The notes: generated from the letters alone by a model not told the origin. A stretch of DNA of 50,099 nucleotides from Candidatus Yanofskyibacteriota bacterium (GCA_903897805.1 CAIUCV010000008.1:1-50099); one strand, 5' to 3'. Counted from the first letter of the stretch, positions 33,753-42,321 are shown. Numbers and translations: made by a program.

Positions 33753-34298
33753 ATGGAAAGAGAAAATTTTCAGGGTTCGGTGAAGTATGTTATCGGCTGG
33801 ATATTGGTTCTGATAATTCGATTTGTCCCATTCAGGCCGCCAAATGTCGAACCGATAATGAGCACCTTGATGCCCTTCTCTAAAAAATACAAATGGTTTG
33901 GGGCATTAATATTTTCCTCAACCTCAATAATTATTTTTGATTTAGTAACTCACACCGTTGGCCTGTGGACATTAATTACCGCGTCAACTTACGGCGCAAT
34001 TGGTATCGCCTCAGCTTTTTATTTTGCCAAAAGAGAATCTAGCGCGATAAATTATCTGAAATTCTCCATCGTAGGAACCTTGGTTTTTGATGCTCTTACT
34101 GGTTTGTCCGTAGGTCCGTTATTTTTCGGCCAGTCATTTTTTAGCACTTTCTATGGCCAGATTCCCTTTACCCTTTATCATCTTGCGGGTAATATTACCC
34201 TTTCGCTTATCGTCAGCCCGTTGCTTTATAAATGGATATTGGTAAACCCCAAATTAGAAACCGCCAGTGTAATAAAAAAACTCGGCCTGGCAACCTAA
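33753..34298 (+). CDS. ECF-type transporter S component, probably for cobalamin
   Basis: A 181-residue protein with about five or six membrane helices. It carries motifs common to ECF S-component-like proteins of this lineage (PFRPPNVEPI near 26-35, FFGQSF, GQIPFTLYHLAGN). S components bind a vitamin and work with a shared T component and two ATPases, not found in this window. The cobalamin riboswitch in front points to B12 or a cobinamide as ligand. The ATG at 33753 is favoured; a TTG at 33726 in frame is closer to the terminator. Single gene. Confidence 0.75.
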   Translation: MERENFQGSVKYVIGWILVLIIRFVPFRPPNVEPIMSTLMPFSKKYKWFGALIFSSTSIIIFDLVTHTVGLWTLITASTYGAIGIASAFYFAKRESSAINYLKFSIVGTLVFDALTGLSVGPLFFGQSFFSTFYGQIPFTLYHLAGNITLSLIVSPLLYKWILVNPKLETASVIKKLGLAT

Positions 34299-34534
34299 AT
34301 ATTGCGAAACTGGTTTTTATCACAGACCCTTGTGGCTGACATCTCCGGTCTGAAACCAGAGATATACGAGTATTGTAGGGGTTTTTGAGGGTCTTTTCTA
34401 GAGACAAATTTAGGGGTCTCGGTCAGGCCAATTTGTTCTTTATAATATTATCAAACTCTATAATTCTTCGGCCTGGATTATTTTTTCTGTGAATGTTAAA
34501 TGTAAGTAAGCCCAAGCTCAGAATAAAAGATTCC
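34299..34534. other. Intergenic region with inverted repeats
   Basis: No ORF supported. CTCCGGT / ACCAGAG makes a small hairpin near 34342-34360, enclosed by GACCCT (about 34325) and AGGGTC (about 34390) followed by TTTTCT, which may act as the terminator of the S-component gene. Confidence 0.4.
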
Positions 34535-35779
34535 TTACTCATAGCGCAGAGCTTCTATCGGGCTCTTTTGTGCGGCTTTGCGTGCAGGATAGATACCAAA
34601 TACGAGACCGATAATAATAGAAACGCCTGCAGCGAGTCCAATTGCCGAAAACGGCAAAGCAAGGGTCCAACTAATCGTCGTGAAGCTAACTAAAATAAGA
34701 TATAGCCCGATTGTGAATAATGCACCTACTAGAATACCGACTAATCCACCGACAAAAGTAAGCAACGCCGCTTCAACTAAAAATTGCTGAATGATGTCCT
34801 TATTTGTGGCGCCAACGGCTTTGCGCAAACCAATCTCTTTGGTCCGTTCAACCACAGAAACCAGCATAATATTCATAATGCCTATGCCGCCAACAACCAA
34901 CGAAATGGAAGCAATGGCAGTTAAAAATAGTTTTAAAACCGTAGTTATACTATCTAACAAAGCCACGACATCCGCCTGGGTCATAACGGTAAAATCATCC
35001 TTGTTGGGATCGGTGATGCCGTGATTTTGGCGAAGAACAGAGATAACCCGCGATTCTACAAAGTTAATATCATAAGCGCTGTTTGCCTGTGCGACGATAT
35101 CGTTATAGTAATCAATTCCCAACATTTGTTTTTGAGCAACCGTAACCGGGAGGATGATCATATTATCCTGATCCAATCCCCCGGCCCCGACTCCCTTATG
35201 ATCAAGCACGCCGATAACTGTAAAGGTAATATTTTTTAAACGTACGGTTTTCCCAATCGGTTCAAAATTACTAAATAATGTTTTGGCGGTTCCGAAACCT
35301 AACACGGCGACATGATTGAATGAGTCGACGTCGTTTTGGGTGAAAGCATACCCCTTGGCAAGCGTGAAATTCCGAATCGCGAAAAAGTCCGGCATAGTAC
35401 CATCATATGTCACGGAGATATCATTGCTATTATAAACAACGCGAGCTTGTCCGCGTACCTCCGGGGCGGCTTTATCTATTGATGCTTCACGTTTTAGTGT
35501 GTCCAGATCATTCTTATTTAATGTCTTGATTATGATACCCAGCCCCGATGACGGCGCTGAAAATTTAGAACTTTTATTTGCGCCGGGTATGATGTAGATC
35601 AGATTAGAGCCGGCTCCTTGTACCTGGTTTAAAATTAAATCCTGGGCCGATTGCCCAACAGACATGAGCAAGATTACAGACGCAATTCCGATTACAATAC
35701 CGAGCATTGTGAGCGCCGTTCGGGTTTTTGAACGAAAAAGACCCTTTACTGCCGTTTTGAATATGTCACGAAGCTTCAT
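34535..35779 (-). CDS. MacB-like ABC permease, second system
   Basis: A 414-residue permease: N-terminal helix (TRTALTMLGIVIGIASVILLM), MacB_PCD domain, then three helices with RTKEIGLRKAVGA. Clearly related to the protein at 27782-29005 and in the same gene order (adaptor, ATPase, permease). Last gene of the MarR-controlled operon. Confidence 0.9.
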   Translation of the reverse strand: MKLRDIFKTAVKGLFRSKTRTALTMLGIVIGIASVILLMSVGQSAQDLILNQVQGAGSNLIYIIPGANKSSKFSAPSSGLGIIIKTLNKNDLDTLKREASIDKAAPEVRGQARVVYNSNDISVTYDGTMPDFFAIRNFTLAKGYAFTQNDVDSFNHVAVLGFGTAKTLFSNFEPIGKTVRLKNITFTVIGVLDHKGVGAGGLDQDNMIILPVTVAQKQMLGIDYYNDIVAQANSAYDINFVESRVISVLRQNHGITDPNKDDFTVMTQADVVALLDSITTVLKLFLTAIASISLVVGGIGIMNIMLVSVVERTKEIGLRKAVGATNKDIIQQFLVEAALLTFVGGLVGILVGALFTIGLYLILVSFTTISWTLALPFSAIGLAAGVSIIIGLVFGIYPARKAAQKSPIEALRYE

Positions 35780-35783
35780 ATAT

Positions 35784-36488
35784 TTATTTAAAGAATTTGT
35801 GATGCTGATTTTTTACTATTTCCTTGTCGGATTCAACACCGCCATCTTTAATTGTAATAGTCCGATTGGCAAATTGGGCAGTATAAGTTTCATGGGTTAC
35901 CAGAATAATAGTGTGGCCTGCGGCATGTAAATCCTCTAGAATTTTTATGACTTGGGCTCCGGATTGAGAATCTAGGTTACCCGTCGGTTCATCGGCAAAA
36001 ATGACCTGAGGATCATTAACAAGAGCTCTTGCGATAGCTACGCGCTGTTTTTGACCGCCGGATAATTTGCCAGCTTCAACATTTATTTTATCCGCCAGTC
36101 CGACTGCTTTGACGGCGTCCTCTATGAGTTTTTTTCTATCCTTGATATTTACATCAGAATATAGCAAAGGTATCTCAACATTATCATAAACCGATGCATG
36201 CCCTAATAGATTAAACGATTGGAACACAAAACCCATTTCTTTATTGCGGATATAAGCCAACTCGGCGTCACTTAAGTCATGCATTTTTTTACCGAAAAAA
36301 GTATAGACACCGCTAGTCGGCCGATCCATAAAGCTTAGGATATGAAGCAAAGTAGACTTACCCGAACCGGAAGGACCAATTATGGCTACAAATTCACCCT
36401 GTCTGATTTCAAATGAGATATTATTTAACGCAATTGTCGGCGGGTCACTGTCATAATAAGCTTTTTGGATATTTTTAAGAGAAATCAT
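35784..36488 (-). CDS. MacB/LolD-type ABC ATPase, second system
   Basis: A 234-residue ATPase: Walker [10 protein letters not shown], signature LSGGQKQRVAIA, Walker [13 protein letters not shown]. Gap of 4 nt to the permease and 9 nt from the adaptor gene. Confidence 0.92.
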   Translation of the reverse strand: MISLKNIQKAYYDSDPPTIALNNISFEIRQGEFVAIIGPSGSGKSTLLHILSFMDRPTSGVYTFFGKKMHDLSDAELAYIRNKEMGFVFQSFNLLGHASVYDNVEIPLLYSDVNIKDRKKLIEDAVKAVGLADKINVEAGKLSGGQKQRVAIARALVNDPQVIFADEPTGNLDSQSGAQVIKILEDLHAAGHTIILVTHETYTAQFANRTITIKDGGVESDKEIVKNQHHKFFK

Positions 36489-36497
36489 AAATTGAGT

Positions 36498-38051
36498 TTA
36501 TTTTTTAACACCAATGTTTTCCACTATATTGCCGTCTTGGACGCCGGAAATAACTTCCACGCTGCCGTCTTTTGCGCGAATACCTATGGTAATCAGGGTC
36601 TGCTTAGGGGCACCATTTATTATCTTATTAACGAACGTACCCTGATCATTTTCCAGAATTGCCACCTGTGGCAGGATTATGACATTAGATTTTTGCTGGG
36701 TTAGGATATCTAAATTAGTAGTCAGACCGTCCTTCAACCGCTGATCCGGTTTATCAAAGACAACCGTAACTTTATAATCAACCACGCCATCAATAATCTG
36801 TTTTCCGGGATCAACTTTGCTTACTTTTCCAGTAAACGTTTCTCCAGAGAACGCATCAATAGTGATTTCCACAGGATTATTAACAGCAATTTTACCGATA
36901 TCGGTTTCCGGAACATTTGAATCAACTTCAAAATGGGAATCGTTTAGGACTGAAGCGGCAATGACTCCGGCGGTAACTGTCTCTCCCTGTTTAAAATTCA
37001 CTGCAGTCACAATACCCGTCACCGGAGAAAAGATCATGTTTTGTGCTATCTGTGCACTAATAACTGCTAAATTTGCTTTTGCCTGGTCAAGTTGTGATTG
37101 AGCAATGGCCAGGTCAAAGGATGTCGGTGGCGCCTTTTTTAAATCAAGTGAAGCTTGGGCATTATTGACGTTATTTTCGGCAGTGATCAACATCTGTTGC
37201 TGAGTTGAAATAGCTGAAATCTGGTTGAGAACGTTCGAATTGGCATTGTTGGCCGAAAGTTTGTCGGCGTCGATAGCGTTAGCAAGACTAATGGCGCTCA
37301 AAAGAGAATCCAAAGTGTTTTTTGTGGCTATCAGGGCGTCTTTGGTTTGGGACAAAGCCGCGTCAGCATCTATGCTTTGCAATCCGGCGTCCAGTTTACC
37401 TTTCAATCCACTATTTAGTTCCAGGAACGCCCAAGAATCAACCAGTCCCATGCCGGGTTTATCGTAGATATCAAAAAGGGCAACTTCTTTTTTATCGGAA
37501 ATGTCAGACGCTTGGAATGCGTAAATCTGACTTCGGTATTTTGTTTGGAGGAGATCGGAGACCGTTGCCAGCGCGTTAATGGCGACGTTCAAAGCAGTTT
37601 TGGCAGTGTCGATGGAGATTTTTGTTTTTGCCGTCTCCAGAGTTGCTTTGGCATTATCTAAACTAGTTTGGAGAACATTGACGTCTTCTGGGCGGGCGCC
37701 GTCCTTAACCTGATCCAGCTTTGCCTGCGCTTCGTCAATCTGGGCCTGTTGTAACTGTCTCTGGCCTTCCAATTCTGCCGTATCAAGGGACATAAGAATC
37801 TGCCCAGAACCGATGCGAGAACCAGTAACCACATTGACTCTGGCCAAACGTCCTGAACGCTGGAACGCCAAATCAACATTTTCTGATGACGTCACATTAC
37901 CGGTCACACTGATCTCTTCTCTGATATCGCCCCGGTGAGCCGTTATTGTGACCAGTTGAGTTGGTTTTTTAGCTACAACTATAATAACAACTATCGCAAT
38001 GGCCACCCCGACTAATAAACTGATTCCTAATTTTGTTTTAAAAAATGTCAT
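36498..38051 (-). CDS. Periplasmic adaptor-type protein (MacA/HlyD family), second system
   Basis: A 517-residue protein: N-terminal helix (SLLVGVAIAIVVIIVVA), biotinyl-lipoyl halves (VTGNVTSSENVDLAFQRSGRLARVNV; SPVTGIVTAVNFKQGETV), a long coiled-coil region between them, and a C-terminal beta-barrel and membrane-proximal domain. It follows the marR gene by 46 nt. MarR repressors often control drug exporters, so resistance to a toxic small molecule is a reasonable guess. Confidence 0.88.
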   Translation of the reverse strand: MTFFKTKLGISLLVGVAIAIVVIIVVAKKPTQLVTITAHRGDIREEISVTGNVTSSENVDLAFQRSGRLARVNVVTGSRIGSGQILMSLDTAELEGQRQLQQAQIDEAQAKLDQVKDGARPEDVNVLQTSLDNAKATLETAKTKISIDTAKTALNVAINALATVSDLLQTKYRSQIYAFQASDISDKKEVALFDIYDKPGMGLVDSWAFLELNSGLKGKLDAGLQSIDADAALSQTKDALIATKNTLDSLLSAISLANAIDADKLSANNANSNVLNQISAISTQQQMLITAENNVNNAQASLDLKKAPPTSFDLAIAQSQLDQAKANLAVISAQIAQNMIFSPVTGIVTAVNFKQGETVTAGVIAASVLNDSHFEVDSNVPETDIGKIAVNNPVEITIDAFSGETFTGKVSKVDPGKQIIDGVVDYKVTVVFDKPDQRLKDGLTTNLDILTQQKSNVIILPQVAILENDQGTFVNKIINGAPKQTLITIGIRAKDGSVEVISGVQDGNIVENIGVKK

Positions 38052-38097
38052 ATTTATTTTTTATTATTAATTTTTTTCGTAGGCTTGAATCGTGTGT

Positions 38098-38538
38098 TTA
38101 GCATTTTTTATTTATAATATTATCGGCAATTTTCTTATTGAGGGCAGCATATTGAGTTAGCTCCTTATCAGTAAGCACATTGAAGAGCTCTGTCATTTTC
38201 TGCAATCCTTGCTCTTCGAATTCTTTAAATTGTTTTTTGGCTTTTTCGGATAATGACAAGTCAATGACTCGTCGATCATCGGGGTTACCTCTACGAACCA
38301 AATACCCGTTATCAACCAGACCATCAGTTAATTGTGTTACTGCGCTGCTAGTAATATGGAGCGCTTCGGCAATGGCTTTTATGTTCGCGAGGCTATTTTT
38401 AGCCACAAAACGCAATACAAAGCCTTGAGATGGAGTAATAGCTATCTCCTTTTTAGCGGTATAGCCCACTATCAACTTGTGCCCCATGGCATGTATATTT
38501 TGCAAAAGACCTTCAATTACCTTTTTGCGATTTATCAT
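38098..38538 (-). CDS. MarR-family transcriptional repressor
   Basis: A 146-residue protein with a winged helix: SLANIKAIAEALHITSSAVTQLTDGLVDNGYLVR as the helix-turn-helix and GNPDDRRVIDLSLSEKAKK as the wing (the DDRR motif is diagnostic). It heads the second MacAB-like operon. A perfect palindrome lies at the predicted transcription start, so it probably represses itself and the exporter until a ligand binds. Confidence 0.92.
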   Translation of the reverse strand: MINRKKVIEGLLQNIHAMGHKLIVGYTAKKEIAITPSQGFVLRFVAKNSLANIKAIAEALHITSSAVTQLTDGLVDNGYLVRRGNPDDRRVIDLSLSEKAKKQFKEFEEQGLQKMTELFNVLTDKELTQYAALNKKIADNIINKKC

Positions 38539-38556
38539 AGATAATAGTTCAGTTTA

Positions 38557-38599
38557 TTAAGATACTTAACATATTAGCACCTTACATATTCACAGTCAA
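38557..38599 (-). promoter_or_regulatory. Promoter and probable MarR operator
   Basis: Minus strand TTGACT (38599-38594), 17 bp spacer, TAATAT (38576-38571). Immediately downstream, at the expected transcription start, is the palindrome TTAAG-3 nt-CTTAA (38557-38569), a suitable MarR operator. Confidence 0.7.
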
Positions 38600-38615
38600 T
38601 GGCCAGACAAAAAAT

Positions 38616-38627
38616 CACCTATGGGTG
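38616..38627 (-). terminator. Weak hairpin with T tracts after tRNA-Gln
   Basis: CACC / GGTG stem with a 4-nt loop followed on the minus strand by ATTTTTTG (and on the plus strand by GGTTTTTG). It may end the tRNA-Gln transcript. The 130 bp between it and the tRNA contain another hairpin (ACGG/CCGT then six T on the minus strand near 38725). Confidence 0.4.
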
Positions 38628-38758
38628 GGTTTTTGTTCTTGAATACGGCGCTCAGCCGGTATGCATTAGGCGGAATAGCAAGTCGGGTGAGCATGAAGGG
38701 TCTAGGACTAGAACCGCAAAAAACGGCTATCCGTCTAGGTCCTCGATACTTCCGACCT

Positions 38759-38832
38759 TGGCTGCCGGGCTTGGATTCGGACCAAGATGCCATGGTTCAG
38801 AGCCATGTATCCTACCATTAGATGACCCGGCA
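38759..38832 (-). tRNA. tRNA-Gln (anticodon CUG)
   Basis: Acceptor TGCCGGG / CCCGGCA with U1-A72 and G73 as typical for Gln, followed by an encoded CCA. D-arm with AATGGTAGG, anticodon stem CATGG / CCATG and loop CTCTGAA giving anticodon CTG. The T-arm is CTTGG-TCCGAAT-CCAAG: C instead of T at position 55, which is unusual. Confidence 0.9.
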
Positions 38833-38882
38833 ATTGTATGAAATTTTACAACAAAAAAGGCGTTTTTACAACGTCTCGTATT

Positions 38883-38910
38883 TTTCTTCTACTTTCTATT
38901 TTCTAAATTC
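38883..38910 (+). repeat. Four degenerate 7-bp units at the ftsX 3' end
   Basis: TTTCTTC, TACTTTC, TATTTTC, TAAATTC on the plus strand. The array overlaps the ftsX stop codon. Confidence 0.6.
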
Positions 38911-39808
38911 TCAAGTGTTTCCTTATCGCAATAAAACTGGAGATCACGCCCAAGAAAATCCCCAAGACAATAATTAACAAAAATACTTGGGCAATGCCGT
39001 GCACAAAATAGCTGAATAGATTAATCTCCGGCGCGAAAGACGAAATTTTGCCGGAAGCGAAATACGAGATCGGATAGAATACCCCCAGAGCTACCGCCGC
39101 AGCGAATAACCCGTAAAATCCGCCTTCTACAAGATACGGGCCGCGGATGTGCCAATTTGAAGCGCCGACCAAACGCATTATCTCAATCTCCTGCTTCTGA
39201 TTGAAAATCGTCAGACGGACGGTATTAAAAGTTACAAGCACGGCGATGATGGCCAAAACAAAAGTTGCCGCTAAACCCCAATCCCTGATGCCATTGGAGA
39301 TATTCTGAATCCGTCCTATAACGCTCGCGTTCTCGTAAAAATCAATTTTATCAATTACGCTTCTGAATTTGTCGTTCTCCAGAAACTGGGCTATTGAAGC
39401 ATATTGAGAAGGGTCCTTGGCCTTAATATTGAGTGATGCCGCTAACGGATTGGTATCAAGCTGGCTTAATGAGTCCTGAATTAACTGGTCTTGGGCATGA
39501 CTCGCTTTAAAATCCGCCAGCGCCTGGTCGCGGGAAGTATACGTTATATTAGAAATATCTGGCAGAGATTCAAGGTCCGATTTTACCTGAAATATCTGTT
39601 CCTCGGTGGCATCGGCGGTAAAATAAGCGCTAACATCAATTTTGCCCTGAATTGAAGCCACGACCTGGGAGGTCAGAAATTGAAGCGACAAAAGACCGAG
39701 GAATAAAATAAGGGTCAGCGCCATTATGCCCGTTGCCCCAAAACTAAGATAGCCGTTTCTTCGGAAATTGGTCCAAGCGCTCCTGATTATTTTTTTGAAA
39801 TTCGTCAT
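38903..39808 (-). CDS. ftsX: Cell division protein FtsX
   Basis: A 301-residue permease-like protein with the FtsX layout: N-terminal helix (about 21-45), extracellular domain (about 50-170, DVSAYFTADATEEQI), and three C-terminal helices with the IMRLVGASNWHIRGPYLVEG motif. With FtsE it links division-site ATP hydrolysis to peptidoglycan hydrolase activation outside the cell. It follows ftsE by 43 nt, a gap filled by a 7-bp repeat array. Confidence 0.93.
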   Translation of the reverse strand: MTNFKKIIRSAWTNFRRNGYLSFGATGIMALTLILFLGLLSLQFLTSQVVASIQGKIDVSAYFTADATEEQIFQVKSDLESLPDISNITYTSRDQALADFKASHAQDQLIQDSLSQLDTNPLAASLNIKAKDPSQYASIAQFLENDKFRSVIDKIDFYENASVIGRIQNISNGIRDWGLAATFVLAIIAVLVTFNTVRLTIFNQKQEIEIMRLVGASNWHIRGPYLVEGGFYGLFAAAVALGVFYPISYFASGKISSFAPEINLFSYFVHGIAQVFLLIIVLGIFLGVISSFIAIRKHLRI

Positions 39809-39822
39809 TCGCTCAAACTTGT

Positions 39823-39850
39823 TTAGGATTTAGATATTAGGATTTATGAT
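39823..39850 (+). repeat. Four degenerate 7-bp units between ftsE and ftsX
   Basis: TTAGGAT, TTAGATA, TTAGGAT, TTATGAT, ending 1 nt before the ftsE stop codon. Confidence 0.75.
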
Positions 39851-39851
39851 T

Positions 39852-40535
39852 TTATATTACGTATCTACCGTGGTGGGTTTGGTCCCTGACAATTTTCCCC
39901 TTATCCATACTTATAACCCGCCTACCTATGGTATTTACCAAATTAGAATCGTGAGAAGCCAAAACCACCGTTGTTCCCAGCTCATTTATCTTCAGCAGTA
40001 ATTTTAGCACATCATAACTATTTACCAAATCAAGATTTCCCGTCGGCTCATCGGCAAGTAATATCGTAGGGCGGTGAATCATCGCCCGGGCAATTGCCAA
40101 GCGCTGCTTCTCGCCGCCGGACAGTTGTTCGGGAAAATTGTCCACTTTATCCGCTAATCCCACGACAGCCAGAATTTGAGGGACGTTTTTTTCTATTTCT
40201 TCCGGGTCGGTGTCCGATACCTCCATCGCAAAGGCAACGTTTTCAAAAGCGGTTTTCTTTTCCAAAAGCTTAAAGTCCTGATATACGGTGCCGATCTTTC
40301 GCCTCAAATACGGAACATCCTTATCTTTAATGTCGGCAAGATCAACTCCCTCAACCAACACCTCGCCTGATGTCGGCCGTTCTTCTCTGGTCAATAATTT
40401 TAGCAGGGTGGATTTGCCGGCGCCCGACAGGCCAACGAGCGAGACAAACTCGCCCGGCTTGATCTCCAAGTTTATATTATCCAAAACGACATTGTGCGGT
40501 TCGTATATTTTTTTTACGCTTTGAAATTTTATCAT
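39852..40535 (-). CDS. ftsE: Cell division ATP-binding protein FtsE
   Basis: A 227-residue ATPase with Walker A GLSGAGKST, the FtsE-typical YQDFKLL in the Q-loop, signature LSGGEKQRLAIA and Walker [13 protein letters not shown]. Partner of FtsX in the divisome. Gap of 4 nt after prfB, giving the widespread order prfB-ftsE-ftsX. Confidence 0.95.
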   Translation of the reverse strand: MIKFQSVKKIYEPHNVVLDNINLEIKPGEFVSLVGLSGAGKSTLLKLLTREERPTSGEVLVEGVDLADIKDKDVPYLRRKIGTVYQDFKLLEKKTAFENVAFAMEVSDTDPEEIEKNVPQILAVVGLADKVDNFPEQLSGGEKQRLAIARAMIHRPTILLADEPTGNLDLVNSYDVLKLLLKINELGTTVVLASHDSNLVNTIGRRVISMDKGKIVRDQTHHGRYVI

Positions 40536-40539
40536 TCGC

Positions 40540-41424
40540 CTATTTTTTTATTTCCGAAACTTCCGCTTTTATAAATTCCTCCAATTCGCCGTCTAAAACC
40601 CCATCCGGCTGATTAGATTCCACGCCAGTCCGGTGGTCTTTAACTTGCTTATACGGATTCAGGACATAAGAGCGTATTTGGCTCCCCCATTCTATTGCGG
40701 TTTCTCCCGTGGTTTTCAACTCGGAAATTTCTTTGATTTTGGCTTCTTCCATCATTTTCGCGAGACGCGAGCGTAATACCCGCATTGCTTTTTCTTTGTT
40801 TTGCGCCTGTGAGCGTTCTGATTGTACTGTAGCTACAGTGTTTGTAGGAATGTGCGTAACGCGTACGGCGGTTTCCAGTTTATTGACGTTCTGCCCGCCG
40901 GGCCCGGAAGAACGGAAGGTATCAATCCGCAAATCCTTTGGGTTTATCTCTAATTTAACGTCCTCGATTTCCGGCAAAACGTCCACCAGCGCAAAGGATG
41001 TGTGCCTCAATGCCTTGGCGGAAAAAGGCGAAATTCTGACAAGACGATGAACCCCCGATTCCCCGCGCAGATTGTCAAAAGCATACGAACCGGATATTTC
41101 AGTGACTGCACTCTTTGTGCCGCCCTGCTCGCCGAACGTCTGGTCAAGCAAGCTAAAGCCAAATCCTTTTCTCCCGCAATATTTCTGGTACATCCGCAAA
41201 AGCATTGACGCCCAGTCCTGGGCATCAACTCCGCCGGCACCCGAATAAATATAAAGCAGGGCGTTGCTCTTGGCATATTTGCCGCCAGCTGCGCTCAATG
41301 AGCCGTCTTTTAATTCTTTGATCTTTCTGATAATTTTTTGCGCCCCTTCTTTGTCTCTCCAAAAATCCGGTTTTAAGGTTTCCTGTTCCAAATCTTTTAT
41401 CTTTTTGTCTGTTTCTTCATTCAT
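40540..41424 (-). CDS. prfB: Peptide chain release factor 2 (shortened)
   Basis: A 294-residue class I release factor with GGQ at 176-178 (SSGPGGQNVN) for peptidyl-tRNA hydrolysis and the RF2-specific SPF at 132-134, which reads UGA and UAA. The usual length is about 365; the missing part is from domain 1, since YIYSGAGG follows almost directly after the N-terminal helix ending KELKD. The programmed +1 frameshift region of many prfB genes is absent. Its presence shows that UGA is a stop codon here. Confidence 0.95.
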   Translation of the reverse strand: MNEETDKKIKDLEQETLKPDFWRDKEGAQKIIRKIKELKDGSLSAAGGKYAKSNALLYIYSGAGGVDAQDWASMLLRMYQKYCGRKGFGFSLLDQTFGEQGGTKSAVTEISGSYAFDNLRGESGVHRLVRISPFSAKALRHTSFALVDVLPEIEDVKLEINPKDLRIDTFRSSGPGGQNVNKLETAVRVTHIPTNTVATVQSERSQAQNKEKAMRVLRSRLAKMMEEAKIKEISELKTTGETAIEWGSQIRSYVLNPYKQVKDHRTGVESNQPDGVLDGELEEFIKAEVSEIKK

Positions 41425-41475
41425 AATTTCTCAGATATTTCCGCGAGGTCTTATATAAAAATATCACACTCAGAT

Positions 41476-41501
41476 AAAAAAACAAGGCGGATTTCTCCGC
41501 C
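41476..41501 (-). terminator. Intrinsic terminator of the 41520 gene
   Basis: Minus strand GGCGGA-GAAA-TCCGCC followed by TTGTTTTTTT. Confidence 0.85.
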
Positions 41502-41519
41502 AGAGTTTTGGGGCAAAAA

Positions 41520-42134
41520 TTACTTAAAATTCCAATAGGGACCGACGGATACAAAAATATCATATCCGGTAAGACGGCCCATGCCGAGTTGAGTGAACCT
41601 TACCACCCAAAGCCCCGTTTCGGTTTTAAGGCCAAATTTTCGGTTCTTAGAAACTGGGGTAAATACTTGGCAATTGAAAAGCGTGCCAGCGCCATGATTC
41701 ATTGAAATCTGGTCTCTGAAATTAAATATAACTTCTGGAATGATAATATCCCTATAATTGAACCCGACGCCCAAACTTGGATAAATTGCCGTTTTGCTCC
41801 ACTGGCTAGTTGAGTAATGGGTAAAATATCCCCCAACCTCGGCGAAGAAGGAACTCCTATGGTACACGCGGGCGAGAATCAATTCATGAATCCGGTAGCC
41901 ATCGCCGGTCTGAATTTTCTTGTAGGGAAAAAGGTTGACCCTATTTGAGATAACGAGGTTAATCGGCAGACGAACTACCAGCTCTGTCGCTACCTGCGGA
42001 TAAATGGAGGAAATAGTTCCTGCATTTTGCAATCCGACGATTCCCGAAGAAACTGAAATGTGCGACTCTTGGGCAAAACAATAAAAAGATAGGCACAAAA
42101 ACAAGCCAATCGCCACGATAATCCGCTTATCCAT
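41520..42134 (-). CDS. Secreted protein with beta-barrel-like pattern, unknown function
   Basis: A 204-residue protein with signal peptide (IIVAIGLFLCLSFYCFAQES, cleavage about residue 21). The mature part shows alternating hydrophobic/polar strands and ends in GPYWNFK, with an aromatic penultimate segment as in small outer-membrane barrels. That is surprising in a lineage thought to lack an outer membrane. AAGGAGG is 7-13 nt before the ATG; own terminator; possible promoter TTTACC-17-TATTAT. No family recognised; could be an acquired gene. Confidence 0.65.
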   Translation of the reverse strand: MDKRIIVAIGLFLCLSFYCFAQESHISVSSGIVGLQNAGTISSIYPQVATELVVRLPINLVISNRVNLFPYKKIQTGDGYRIHELILARVYHRSSFFAEVGGYFTHYSTSQWSKTAIYPSLGVGFNYRDIIIPEVIFNFRDQISMNHGAGTLFNCQVFTPVSKNRKFGLKTETGLWVVRFTQLGMGRLTGYDIFVSVGPYWNFK

Positions 42135-42193
42135 CGCTAGCCTCCTTGTTAAAGTTCGTTAAGACAGGGCGCTGAAATAATAACCTAAAACCA

Positions 42194-42229
42194 CAAAAAG
42201 GTAAATACCCCTGCGGGGGGGTGTTTACC
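42194..42229 (-). terminator. Terminator after tRNA-Thr
   Basis: Twelve-position stem GGTAAATACCCC / GGGGTGTTTACC with one mismatch on the transcript strand, followed by TTTTTG on the minus strand. It lies 15 nt downstream of tRNA-Thr. Confidence 0.8.
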
Positions 42230-42243
42230 TTTTACAAATTCGG

Positions 42244-42315
42244 AGCCGGAGGTCGGACTTGAACCGACAACCTATCGCTTACGAAGCGATTGCTCTGCCA
42301 TTGAGCTACTCCGGC
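42244..42315 (-). tRNA. tRNA-Thr (anticodon CGU)
   Basis: Acceptor GCCGGAG / CTCCGGC, D-arm AGCTCAATGGCAGAGC, anticodon stem ATCGC / GCGAT with loop TTCGTAA giving CGT, T-arm GTCGG-TTCAAGT-CCGAC. CCA is not encoded. It follows the 42322 gene by 6 nt. Confidence 0.93.
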
Positions 42316-42321
42316 AAAATG

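Noticed and set aside
38599-38841. Plus-strand ORFs over the tRNA-Gln region
   Set aside because: They translate the complement of a tRNA and its flank; no start signal. A T-loop-like piece near 38700 could not be folded into a tRNA.
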